A stretch of DNA of 13,641 bases. Origin: an uncultured Bacillota bacterium. GTDB lineage: Bacteria > Bacillota > Dehalobacteriia > UBA4068. Shown piece by piece: positions 6,774-13,641 of the stretch. The stretch spans positions 1-13,641 of the forward strand of contig CAKRYM010000023.1 in assembly GCA_934427095.1 (NCBI GenBank), written 5' to 3'. Under the pieces are notes generated by a model. It made no database searches and was not told where the DNA came from. It saw only the letters and a list, made by a program, of their open reading frames with translations. Both the position numbers and the translations under genes were made by a program. Each line of letters starts with the position of its first letter. The stretch's first letter is position 1.

Positions 6774-8672
6774 CTATGCTTCGTCCTCCAAACCACCGGT
6801 ATACAGCTTCCAGTAATTACCCTTTTGCTCCAGCAAGCTTTCATGGGTACCCCGTTCAATGATATGGCCGTTTTGCAAGACCATAATCACATTGGCGTTC
6901 TGTACCGTGGACAAACGGTGGGCGATGACGAATACGGTGCGCCCCTGCATGAGCCGGTCCATACCCGCCTGCACCAGGCCTTCCGTATGGGTATCGATAG
7001 AGGAAGTAGCTTCGTCCAAAATCATCACCGGCGGCTCAGCTACAGCGGCGCGGGCAATGGAGATCAGCTGCCGCTGCCCCTGGGAAAGGCTGCCCCCATC
7101 CCCGCTAAGCATGGTGTCATAGCCATCGGGTAAGCGGGTGATAAAGTCATGGGCATTGGCCAGCTTTGCCGCGGCCTCCACCTCAGCGTCTGTGGCGTCC
7201 AAACGACCGTAACGGATATTCTCTCTTACGGTGCCAGTGAACAAATGCACATCCTGCAAGACCAGGCCCAAGGAGCGGCGCAAATCCCCTTTGCGAATCC
7301 GCTTCACATTGACACCGTCATAGGTGATTTCCCCGTCTTGCACATCATAAAACCGGTTAATCAAATTGGTAATGGTGGTTTTGCCTGCGCCGGTTGCCCC
7401 CACAAAGGCGATTTTGTGCCCCGGATGGGCATACAGGTTGATATCGTACAAAATCTGTTTCCCCGGGACATAAGAGAAATCTACATCGTGGAAACGTACA
7501 TCCCCAGCCAAAGGCGTGTAGGTGAAGCTACCGTCCTCTTCTGGAATTTTCCAGGCCCATTTGCCGGTACGCTCCTGACTTTCCGTCGTTTCGCCAGCTT
7601 CGTTTTCTTTCACGTTGACTAAGGTCACGTCACCTTCGTCCCATTCGCTGGCTTCATCCATCAGCCGGAAAATTCGTTCCGCGCCGGCAAAGCCCATGAT
7701 GACGAAGTTCAACTGCTGCCCCACTTGGGAAATGGGCATCACAAAGCTCTTGGTCAATTGAATGAAGGTACCGATGCCACCTAAGGTCATGCCGCCTACC
7801 CCAGCAATGGCCATCAAGCCCCCAGCCATCGCCACCAGCACATAAAGGAGATTCCCCATATTCGCCATGATGGGCATTAAAATATTGGCATAAGTGTTGG
7901 CCTTAGCCGCATCCTCGGTCAAGGCGTCGTTTACTTTGTCAAAGCCTTCTTTGGCCGCTTCTTCATGGCAGAAAACCTTGACCACCTTTTGGCCGTTAAT
8001 CATTTCTTCAATATAGCCATTGACCTTAGCCAAAGCTTGCTGCTGCTTAACGAAATATTTACCGCTGCGGGAGGTAACCAACCGCATAATCATCAGCAGA
8101 CCCCAAATGCCCAGTAATTCCACTAAGGTTAGCCAGAAATTGGTGAACAACATGGCCAGCAAAACGGCAGTCACCGTAAAGGCGGAAGAAATCAAGCTGG
8201 GTATGCTTTGGGAAATCAGCTGCCGCAGGGTATCAATATCATTGGTATAATGGCTCATGATATCCCCATGGGCATGGGTATCAAAATAAGACAGCGGCAA
8301 AGTCTGCATATGGGCAAACATATCGTCACGAATTTCTTTCTGTATGCCCTGGCCAATGGTAACCATCAGCCGGTTCTGGAACAAAGCCGCCAAAGCACCA
8401 GCAACCAAAATACAAGCCAGCCGGGTAATGGCCTGCAATAGAGCGGCAAATCCTTGCCCGCTCCCATTCAGCATGGGTAGGATATAATCATCGATCAAGG
8501 TCTGCATAAACAAGGCCGTGCTGACCGAGGCCAAAGAAGAGATAATGATGCACAACACCACCAACAAAAAGCGGCGGCGATATTTTCCTTTCATATAAGA
8601 AAGGAGTCGTTTCAGTACTTTGCCCATATTTTCCGGGCCGCCCCGCCGGGCCACTGCCTTATTCCGCATCAT
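6774..8672 (-). CDS. ABC exporter half-transporter, catalytic-site subunit
   Basis: The 632 residues hold an N-terminal six-helix exporter membrane domain (about 30-330), a hydrophilic insert of about 40 residues with the GKWAWKIPEEDGSFTY stretch seen in heterodimeric exporter subunits, and a C-terminal ATPase domain. The ATPase motifs are Walker A GATGAGKT (425-432, K431), Q-loop LVLQDVHLF, signature LSQGQ (529-533), Walker B MILDE with catalytic E554, and H-loop H585 (VIAHRLSTV). The signature deviates from LSGGQ, while the Walker motifs and switch histidine are intact. Paired with the upstream subunit this gives one consensus and one degenerate ATP site, as in BmrCD, LmrCD and TM287/288. 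Such pumps export drugs, lipids or peptides; the substrate is not readable. The start ATG at 8672 has AGGAGG 8 nt upstream, inside the preceding gene, and the two genes overlap by 14 bp, implying translational coupling. Confidence 0.94.
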   Translation of the reverse strand: MMRNKAVARRGGPENMGKVLKRLLSYMKGKYRRRFLLVVLCIIISSLASVSTALFMQTLIDDYILPMLNGSGQGFAALLQAITRLACILVAGALAALFQNRLMVTIGQGIQKEIRDDMFAHMQTLPLSYFDTHAHGDIMSHYTNDIDTLRQLISQSIPSLISSAFTVTAVLLAMLFTNFWLTLVELLGIWGLLMIMRLVTSRSGKYFVKQQQALAKVNGYIEEMINGQKVVKVFCHEEAAKEGFDKVNDALTEDAAKANTYANILMPIMANMGNLLYVLVAMAGGLMAIAGVGGMTLGGIGTFIQLTKSFVMPISQVGQQLNFVIMGFAGAERIFRLMDEASEWDEGDVTLVNVKENEAGETTESQERTGKWAWKIPEEDGSFTYTPLAGDVRFHDVDFSYVPGKQILYDINLYAHPGHKIAFVGATGAGKTTITNLINRFYDVQDGEITYDGVNVKRIRKGDLRRSLGLVLQDVHLFTGTVRENIRYGRLDATDAEVEAAAKLANAHDFITRLPDGYDTMLSGDGGSLSQGQRQLISIARAAVAEPPVMILDEATSSIDTHTEGLVQAGMDRLMQGRTVFVIAHRLSTVQNANVIMVLQNGHIIERGTHESLLEQKGNYWKLYTGGLEDEA

Positions 8673-10404
8673 AGTCGCCGCCTCCTTTCAACTGGGATTG
8701 CGCTTCGTAAATTTCCCGATACATGGGTTCCTTTTCCATTAATTCTTCGTGTTTACCCACATTCAGAATACGCCCGTTTTCCATGAGGATGATTTTATCC
8801 GCATCCATCACCGAGGAAATCCGCTGGGCAATAATAATCTTTGTTACATCAGGCAGCAAATCCCGGAAAGCCGCACGGATCTTGCTGTCCGTGGCCGTAT
8901 CCACTGCCGAGGTACTGTCGTCCAGGATCAGGATTTTGGGGCTCTTTAATAGAGCCCGGGCAATGGTCAGCCGCTGCTTCTGTCCGCCGGAAACATTGCT
9001 GCCCCCTTGTTCAATCCAGGTATCATACTGCTTGGGGAACCCTTCGATAAAGCTGTCTGCTTGGGCTAACGCGCAAACATGGCGCATTTCTTCGTCTGTA
9101 GCGTCCGCTTTCCCCCAACGTAAATTGTCGGCAATGGTGCCGCTAAACAGCACGTTTTTCTGTAAAACCATGGCCACGGCATTACGCAGGGTTTCCAGGG
9201 AATAATCCCTGACATCCACCCCGCCCACCAGCAGTTCCCCGCTGGTCACGTCATATAAGCGGGGGATCAGCTGTACCAAAGTGGTTTTGGCGGAACCGGT
9301 ACCCCCCAGCACGCCTACAGTTTCCCCAGCCTGAATCGTCAAATTCGCATCCTTTAAGCAAAGCTTTTCTTCATCCCCGGAATAGCTGAAATTCACATGA
9401 CGGAATTCCACGCTGCCGTCTTTTACTTCTGTGACGCAGTCCTCTTTTTCCTGAATGTCCGATTCTTCCTTCAACACAGCGCAGATACGTTCCGCTGAGG
9501 TCCTGGCAATGGCAATCATCACAAAGACCATGGACAGCATCATCAAGGACATCAAAATCTGCATGGTGTAGATAAAGAAGCTCATCAGCTCCCCGGTGCT
9601 TAAGGTGCCAACCACCACGGCCTTGGCGCCCAGCCAGGCCAAGAGCAACATGCACCCGTAAATGCAGGCTTGCATCAACGGAGCGTTAAACGCCAGAATC
9701 CTTTCTGCCTTGGAGAAGTTTTGGAAAATCTCTTTGGACGTATGCTGGAATTTCTCAATTTCATGATCTTCCCGCACAAAGCCCTTTACCACGCGAATAC
9801 CCAGCAAATTTTCCTGCACCAAATCATTAAGCTTATCATAAGTGCGGAAGGTGCGCTGGAACAAAGGAAAGGCGTTCTGCATGATAAAATACAACCCAAT
9901 GGCAAGGATTGGCGCTGCCCCTAAGAAAATCAGGGAAAGCTTGGCATTGATGGAAGCGGCCATGCACAAGGAAAGGATCAGCATGACCGGGCAACGCACC
10001 GCCACACGAATAATCATCATATAGGCGTTCTGCACATTGGTTACGTCTGTGGTCAGCCTGGTAACAATACCACCGGTAGAAAACTTATCAATATTCGAAA
10101 AGGCGAAATCCTGTACCTTATAATACAGGTCGTGCCGTAAATTCCGGGCAAAGCCCGTAGAGGCAATGGCCGCATAACGGCCGCTTAACGCCCCCAAGGT
10201 TAAAGAAAGGGCGCACATCAGCAGCATCAAAATGCCGATTTTCCATACCATGGAGGGATTTTCGGCGTCAATGCCTAAGTCGATCAATTTGGCCATGGCC
10301 AAAGGGATCAATACCTCCAGTACCACTTCCCCGGAAACCAGTAGCGGCGTTAAGATGGAGGCTTTTTTATATTGGCGTATGCTACGCTTTAATTGTTTAA
10401 TCAT
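8659..10404 (-). CDS. ABC exporter half-transporter, degenerate-site subunit
   Basis: The 581 residues comprise six membrane helices (about 15-310) and a C-terminal ATPase domain. Walker A is GGTGSAKTT (367-375), with Ala in place of the usual second-position Gly before K373. The signature VSGGQ (471-475) is intact. Walker B reads ILILDD with D495 followed by D496 where the catalytic Glu is expected. The switch-loop His is Gln (Q527, IIAQRISSV). Asp for Glu and Gln for His are the known marks of the non-catalytic subunit of heterodimeric exporters. They fit the partner downstream, whose own signature is altered: this subunit's weak Walker site faces that altered signature, and its intact VSGGQ completes the active site. 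The start overlaps the MarR gene by 8 bp and has AGGAGG 6 nt upstream. It is co-transcribed from the MarR promoter. Confidence 0.94.
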   Translation of the reverse strand: MIKQLKRSIRQYKKASILTPLLVSGEVVLEVLIPLAMAKLIDLGIDAENPSMVWKIGILMLLMCALSLTLGALSGRYAAIASTGFARNLRHDLYYKVQDFAFSNIDKFSTGGIVTRLTTDVTNVQNAYMMIIRVAVRCPVMLILSLCMAASINAKLSLIFLGAAPILAIGLYFIMQNAFPLFQRTFRTYDKLNDLVQENLLGIRVVKGFVREDHEIEKFQHTSKEIFQNFSKAERILAFNAPLMQACIYGCMLLLAWLGAKAVVVGTLSTGELMSFFIYTMQILMSLMMLSMVFVMIAIARTSAERICAVLKEESDIQEKEDCVTEVKDGSVEFRHVNFSYSGDEEKLCLKDANLTIQAGETVGVLGGTGSAKTTLVQLIPRLYDVTSGELLVGGVDVRDYSLETLRNAVAMVLQKNVLFSGTIADNLRWGKADATDEEMRHVCALAQADSFIEGFPKQYDTWIEQGGSNVSGGQKQRLTIARALLKSPKILILDDSTSAVDTATDSKIRAAFRDLLPDVTKIIIAQRISSVMDADKIILMENGRILNVGKHEELMEKEPMYREIYEAQSQLKGGGDYDAE

Positions 10405-10858
10405 GCTCTTCCTCCTTCTCCAGATTGTAGCGGATTTGCTCCGCTACTTCCATAAATTTGTCCAAATCTGCTTGGGAAATTCCTTTGGTCATTCGCATAT
10501 CCAAGGCCTGGGCCACAGAAAAAAAATGCTCTTGCATTCCCATGGCTTTTTCTGTCAGACAAATTTGTTTCAAGCGGCCATCCTCTGGCACAGCTTTACG
10601 ATAAATCAATCCTTTTCGCTCCATGGCCTGTAAAACCTCGGTAGCCGTGGACCGACGAATGCGGAATTTTGCCTCCACATCCCGTTGGTATACCGGCTTT
10701 TCCCTCTGCTCATACAAATAGCAAAGTAAGATGCCTTGCGCGCGAGGCAGAGCGTCCTCGCATTCTTTGATCACCCGGTCCATACCGCGGCGTAGCAAAA
10801 TACATAAAATGCGCAATTCATCGCTAATCAGACGTTTTTCTTCTACATAATCTCGCAT
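10397..10858 (-). CDS. MarR-family transcriptional regulator
   Basis: The 153 residues have the size and layout of MarR dimeric repressors: an N-terminal dimerisation helix, a winged helix-turn-helix at about residues 35-110 with recognition helix RRSTATEVLQAMERKGLI, and the wing RKAVPEDGRLKQICLT carrying the DGR motif common in the family, then C-terminal helices. It is the first gene of an operon with the two exporter subunits, overlapping the next gene by 8 bp. The usual logic for such operons is autorepression relieved by a ligand that is also exported; this is inferred. The start is supported by GGGAG 8 nt upstream, and a perfect consensus promoter lies just before it. A tandem CCGATCCGAT near 10878-10888, between the -10 and the start, is a possible operator half-site pair. 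Confidence 0.92.
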   Translation of the reverse strand: MRDYVEEKRLISDELRILCILLRRGMDRVIKECEDALPRAQGILLCYLYEQREKPVYQRDVEAKFRIRRSTATEVLQAMERKGLIYRKAVPEDGRLKQICLTEKAMGMQEHFFSVAQALDMRMTKGISQADLDKFMEVAEQIRYNLEKEEEHD

Positions 10859-10891
10859 TTTGTTCGCTCCCTAACAATCGGATCGGAATTC

Positions 10892-10920
10892 ATTATACGA
10901 AATCCCGCTTTCCCTGTCAA
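10892..10920 (-). promoter_or_regulatory. Consensus sigma-A promoter of the MarR/ABC operon
   Basis: On the minus strand, TTGACA (10915-10920), a 17-nt spacer and TATAAT (10892-10897) match the consensus at every position. The start codon is about 35 bp downstream of the -10. A promoter this strong in front of a MarR gene is best explained if it is normally repressed. Confidence 0.93.
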
Positions 10921-10984
10921 TAACCTTTATCGGGGTTCACCTATTTTTCGTTTTTCTGGCTAACAACTGGCACAGGGTTTTCTC

Positions 10985-11013
10985 TTGACTTTTCTTTCTA
11001 TTCTTCCTATAAT
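10985..11013 (+). promoter_or_regulatory. Promoter of the NifU-like/GGGtGRT operon
   Basis: TTGACT (10985-10990), a 17-nt spacer and TATAAT (11008-11013) lie about 95 bp upstream of the NifU-like start codon. It is back to back with the MarR promoter, with 64 bp between the two -35 hexamers. Confidence 0.9.
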
Positions 11014-11035
11014 AAATTATTCGAACTTTTGCTGT

Positions 11036-11058
11036 GGGCAAGCTTTTTCCCTTTGCCC
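11036..11058 (+). other. Hairpin in the NifU-like operon leader
   Basis: GGGCAA (11036-11041) and TTGCCC (11053-11058) can pair around an 11-nt loop in the roughly 85-nt untranslated leader. No T-run follows, so it is not a terminator. It may be incidental or affect mRNA stability. Confidence 0.35.
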
Positions 11059-11107
11059 CTGTTGTTTGTATACCCTGCGAATTTATCAGATAGAAAGGAT
11101 TTTGACC

Positions 11108-11800
11108 ATGATTTATTCCGTAGAAGTCCAGCATATGTGCCCCGTTGCCAAGGGCGCATATCACGGTCCCGCGCCCATCCCGGAAGAAGGCCAATGGGTG
11201 CAGGCCAAAGAAATTAAGGATATCAGCGGCTTTACCCATGGGGTGGGCTGGTGCGCCCCTCAGCAAGGCGCTTGCAAGCTTTCCTTAAATATTAAAAACG
11301 GCATCATTGAGGAAGCCCTGGTGGAAACCTTAGGCTGCTCTGGTATGACCCATTCCGCGGCCATGGCAGCGGAAATCCTCATTGGCAAAACCTTGTTGGA
11401 AGCCTTGAATACGGACTTGGTCTGCGACGCCATCAATACGGCCATGCGGGAGCTTTTCCTGCAAATCGTTTACGGCCGCAGCCAGACCGCCTTTTCCGAA
11501 AACGGCTTGCCCATCGGCGCTTCCTTGGAGGATTTGGGCAAAGGTCTCCGTTCCCAGGTGGGTACCATGTTCGGCACCAAAGCCAAAGGCCCCCGTTACC
11601 TGGAAATGGCGGAAGGCTATGTGAATCGTATTGCCCTGGATGAGGAGGGCTGCATCATCGGCTATGAATTCATCAACCTGGGGAAAATGATGGACGCCAT
11701 CAAAAAAGGCGTGGATGCCAACGAAGCCCTGGAAAAGGCTAAGGGCACCTATGGCCGTTTCGACGAAGCTGCGAAATACATCGACCCCAGAGAGGAATAA
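11108..11800 (+). CDS. NifU-like iron-sulfur scaffold-type protein paired with GGGtGRT
   Basis: The 230-residue protein resembles the NifU/IscU N-terminal scaffold fold in the segment VETLGCSGMTHSAAMAAEILIGKTLLEAL (about residues 72-100, cited in parts), where C77 sits like the second scaffold cysteine and the helix after it ends in GKTLLEA. C49 (GVGWCAP) and C56 are upstream candidates for the first ligand. The third scaffold cysteine, usual in an HCS-type motif near residue 140, is absent; that region reads IGASLEDLGKGLRSQVG. The N-terminus (MIYSVEVQHMCPVAKGAYHG) and the C-terminal 70 residues are not typical of IscU, so this is a divergent branch that may bind a cluster or another cofactor. 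The start was chosen at 11108, not further upstream, because AAGGA lies 8 nt before it and the upstream frame overlaps the promoter. The downstream GGGtGRT gene follows after 12 bp. Confidence 0.8.
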   Translation: MIYSVEVQHMCPVAKGAYHGPAPIPEEGQWVQAKEIKDISGFTHGVGWCAPQQGACKLSLNIKNGIIEEALVETLGCSGMTHSAAMAAEILIGKTLLEALNTDLVCDAINTAMRELFLQIVYGRSQTAFSENGLPIGASLEDLGKGLRSQVGTMFGTKAKGPRYLEMAEGYVNRIALDEEGCIIGYEFINLGKMMDAIKKGVDANEALEKAKGTYGRFDEAAKYIDPREE

Positions 11801-11812
11801 GGAGGATTAGCC

Positions 11813-12811
11813 ATGGCATTATTTGAAAGTTATGAACGGCGGATTGACAAAATCAACGCTGTCCTAAAAGAATACGGCATTCAGTCCGTGGAAGAATGCG
11901 CGGAAATCTGCAAGGCCAAGGGCATTGATCCTTATTCCATTGTCAAAAGCGTACAGCCCATTGCCTTTGAAAACGCCGCTTGGGCTTATGTGGTGGGCGC
12001 TGCTATCGCCATCCGTAAAGATTGCCGCAGCGCAGCGGAAGCAGCGGAAGCCATTGGCATTGGCTTGCAGGCCTTCTGCATTCCCGGCTCCGTGGCGGAA
12101 GACCGCAAAGTGGGCTTGGGCCATGGGAATTTAGGCGCTATGCTGCTGAGGGAAGAAACCAAATGCTTCGCCTTCTTGGCTGGGCATGAAAGCTTCGCCG
12201 CCGCGGAAGGGGCCATCGGCATTGCCAAAAACGCCAACAAAGCCAGAAAAGAACCCCTGCGGGTCATCTTAAACGGCTTAGGCAAAGACGCCGCCCAAAT
12301 CATCAGCCGCATCAATGGCTTTACCTATGTGCAAACCAAGTTTGATTACTTCACCGGTCAGCTTACGGTGGTTAAGGAAATCCCCTATTCCAAAGGGGAA
12401 AGAGCCGCAGTCCATTGCTTTGGCGCGGACGACGTCAGAGAAGGGGTGGCCATTATGCATTACGCCGGAGTGGATGTGTCCATCACCGGGAACTCCACCA
12501 ACCCCACTCGTTTCCAGCACCCCGTAGCTGGCACTTATAAAAAAGAATGTCTGGAACAGGGGAAACGGTATTTCTCCGTTGCCTCTGGCGGTGGTACTGG
12601 CCGTACCCTGCACCCGGATAATATGGCGGCCGGCCCTGCTTCTTACGGCATGACCGACACCATGGGTCGTATGCATTCCGACGCGCAATTTGCCGGCTCC
12701 TCCTCGGTACCGGCCCATGTGGAAATGATGGGCTTTTTAGGAATGGGAAATAATCCCATGGTCGGCGCTACGGTGGCCGTGGCCGTGGCCGTAGCACAAG
12801 CCCTGCAATAA
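11813..12811 (+). CDS. GGGtGRT-family protein of unknown function
   Basis: The 332-residue protein carries the motif GGGTGRT at residues 259-265, which names this family (Pfam GGGtGRT). The length matches the family norm of about 330. Other glycine-rich stretches that look conserved are VGLGHGNLGAMLL (about 100-112), the Gly/Ala/Asn-rich ILNGLGKDAAQIISRINGF (about 151-169), GVDVSITGNSTNPTRFQHP and the C-terminal MGFLGMGNNPMVGATVAVA. No signal peptide, membrane segment or CXXC is seen, so it is probably a soluble cytoplasmic protein. The glycine-rich loop could bind a nucleotide or phosphate group, but that is a guess. AAGGAGG lies 7 nt before the start. It is co-transcribed with the NifU-like gene. 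The C-terminus ends in an Ala-Val run encoded by a short GCCGTG tandem repeat near 12774-12792. Confidence 0.92.
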   Translation: MALFESYERRIDKINAVLKEYGIQSVEECAEICKAKGIDPYSIVKSVQPIAFENAAWAYVVGAAIAIRKDCRSAAEAAEAIGIGLQAFCIPGSVAEDRKVGLGHGNLGAMLLREETKCFAFLAGHESFAAAEGAIGIAKNANKARKEPLRVILNGLGKDAAQIISRINGFTYVQTKFDYFTGQLTVVKEIPYSKGERAAVHCFGADDVREGVAIMHYAGVDVSITGNSTNPTRFQHPVAGTYKKECLEQGKRYFSVASGGGTGRTLHPDNMAAGPASYGMTDTMGRMHSDAQFAGSSSVPAHVEMMGFLGMGNNPMVGATVAVAVAVAQALQ

Positions 12812-12837
12812 GCTTAGGATTGTCCGGGCAAGACAAG

Positions 12838-12870
12838 GCTTCTCCCCCTGTTTGGGGAAGCGTCGTTTTT
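12838..12870 (+). terminator. First terminator after the GGGtGRT gene
   Basis: GCTTC (12838-12842) pairs with GAAGC (12857-12861), extended by CCC/GGG past a one-nucleotide bulge. The stem is followed by GTCG and TTTTT (12866-12870). It begins 27 bp after the stop codon. The bulge and the 4-nt gap before the T-run suggest incomplete termination. Confidence 0.7.
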
Positions 12871-12878
12871 GCGAAATC

Positions 12879-12926
12879 GGCCGGTGAACAGCCTCATTCA
12901 GGTTGTCAGCCGGCCTTTATTTCTTT
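12879..12926 (+). terminator. Second terminator or attenuator before the CBS gene
   Basis: GGCCGG (12879-12884) pairs with CCGGCC (12910-12915). Inside it, ACAGCCT and AGGTTGT can pair around a CATTC loop. The stem is followed by TTTATTTCTTT. It ends only about 27 bp before the CBS-domain start codon and leaves no space for an ordinary promoter in between. Confidence 0.75.
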
Positions 12927-12952
12927 GATCTTAGGAAAGGATGTGATCCAGC

Positions 12953-13360
12953 ATGAACTTGGCTAAATTGATGATACCCAAAGTATTCATTGTTCTTTTG
13001 CATGAGAAGAATACCATCCGGCAAGGGCTGGAAGTATTGACCCGTTGCAGTTATACCGCCATTCCTGTTTTGGATGAAAATGAATGCTATATCGGTAGCG
13101 TTTCTGAAGGGGATTTTCTCCAGCATATCTTAAAAACCGGCACTACCAATATGAAGGATCAGGAAGCTTATTTGATCAGGGATATTCTGCGGCGGGATTT
13201 TTGCCCGGCTTTATCCATTGCCGCGGAGTTTGACGTGGTAGTGGACGCTGCCTTGCGCCAAAATTTCGTGCCTGTGGTGGATGATAGACAAGCCCTTTGC
13301 GGCATTATCACCCGCCGTAATCTCATGGCCGCTATGGCAGAAAGCCAAAAAGGAGAATAG
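12953..13360 (+). CDS. Two-CBS-domain protein, DarB/CbpB-like
   Basis: The 135-residue protein consists of a single Bateman module: CBS domain 1 at about residues 8-60 (SYTAIPVLDENECYIGSVSE, DFL) and CBS domain 2 at about 70-130 (FVPVVDDRQALCGIITRRNL). No catalytic or membrane domain is attached. Such stand-alone modules bind adenine nucleotides and regulate partner proteins. Size and motifs (YTAIPVLD, a late GIITRR) recall DarB of Bacillus and CbpB of Listeria, which bind cyclic di-AMP and act on the (p)ppGpp synthetase and pyruvate carboxylase. Ligand and partner here are inference. An in-frame ATG at 12941 is followed directly by TGA, so the start is 12953. AAAGGA lies 11 nt upstream, a slightly long spacing. 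It lies behind two terminator-like hairpins and may depend on read-through from the GGGtGRT operon. Confidence 0.88.
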   Translation: MNLAKLMIPKVFIVLLHEKNTIRQGLEVLTRCSYTAIPVLDENECYIGSVSEGDFLQHILKTGTTNMKDQEAYLIRDILRRDFCPALSIAAEFDVVVDAALRQNFVPVVDDRQALCGIITRRNLMAAMAESQKGE

Positions 13361-13392
13361 GCGAATCCCTTGCCTACTGTGTTGCTATCCCT

Positions 13393-13424
13393 CAAAAGCC
13401 GCCCCTTCAGGCGGCTTTTGGTTT
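13393..13424 (+). terminator. Intrinsic terminator of the CBS gene
   Basis: A perfect 11-bp stem, CAAAAGCCGCC (13393-13403) and GGCGGCTTTTG (13410-13420), with a 6-nt loop, is followed by GTTTA. The A/T-rich outer arms mean it could work on both strands. It lies about 32 bp past the stop codon. Confidence 0.88.
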
Positions 13425-13641
13425 ACTTCAATGAAGAATCCCCCTACTTTTCGCCTTGTTTTCCCCTATTCTGAGCAGGTTAAATGATCGTTATTTGAGA
13501 GATTTTGACGTTTTTGCAATTATTTTCTGAATATTTAGACAATGGCATTTTTAACAATGTTTTGCCACTATTTTTCGTCACTAATTCACAAATTAAAGAT
13601 ATTACCTCTTTTCATATTGACTGTTTCTAACTTTTCCCACA
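13425..13641. other. AT-rich gene-free end of the window
   Basis: No coding region with a credible ribosome binding site is seen. The stretch is clearly richer in A and T than the genes before it. Weak promoter-like pieces are TTGACG (13505-13510) with a poor TGAATA 17 nt later, and a TTGACT near 13617 whose -10 would fall outside the window. It may be the upstream region of a gene on the plus strand beyond the edge. Confidence 0.4.

Noticed and set aside
10985..11107. 41-residue N-terminal extension of the NifU-like protein
   Set aside because: The upstream ATG overlaps the -35 box of the promoter and precedes the transcription start. The extension is unlike the family, and AAGGA correctly precedes the ATG at 11108.
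12774..12792. Short GCCGTG tandem repeat
   Set aside because: It encodes an Ala-Val run within the conserved C-terminus of the GGGtGRT protein and is too short to be a significant repeat element.

Overview
The window looks like chromosome of an anaerobic member of the Bacillota. The evidence is a Gram-positive-type S-layer protein with three N-terminal SLH domains, strong AGGAGG-type ribosome binding sites, near-consensus sigma-A promoters, short T-tailed intrinsic terminators, and a flavoprotein-rubredoxin fusion and NifU-like/GGGtGRT pair of kinds I associate with anaerobes. I cannot choose between Clostridia and Negativicutes from this sequence alone. No rRNA, tRNA, insertion sequence, CRISPR array, phage gene or integration scar was seen.

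Layout. Positions 1-10858 are coded almost wholly on the minus strand, read right to left. First comes an operon of a MarR regulator and two ABC exporter half-transporters (10858-6774), driven by a perfect TTGACA-17-TATAAT promoter. It is followed, about 100 bp on and without a visible terminator, by a large CPA2 antiporter with two C-terminal TrkA-C-like domains (6673-4367). Next are a flavin reductase-rubredoxin fusion (4283-3675) with its own promoter and terminator, and a compact CPA2 Na+(K+)/H+ antiporter (3475-2324), also with its own promoter and terminator. Last is a 5'-truncated-in-window view of an S-layer gene, whose start is at 1752 and whose 3' end lies beyond position 1. A gene-free stretch of about 520 bp precedes the S-layer start and carries a chain of hairpins.

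From 10985 onward the coding is on the plus strand. A strong promoter, back to back with the MarR promoter, reads a NifU-like protein (11108-11800) and a GGGtGRT-family protein (11813-12811), 12 bp apart. Two terminator hairpins follow, then a two-CBS-domain protein (12953-13360) and a last terminator. The final 220 bp are AT-rich and hold no gene I can support.

How the genes work together. The MarR/ABC unit is a self-regulated heterodimeric exporter with one degenerate and one intact ATP site. The two antiporters bracket a redox flavoprotein, suggesting ion/pH homeostasis and electron disposal, but nothing here proves they are co-regulated. The least characterised parts are the NifU-like + GGGtGRT pair, whose biochemical role I do not know, and the structured S-layer leader. 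Two neighbouring leader hairpins carry loops with seven complementary nucleotides (a possible kissing interaction), and a stem motif occurs twice. The leader and the NifU-like/GGGtGRT pair are the best candidates for something undescribed.
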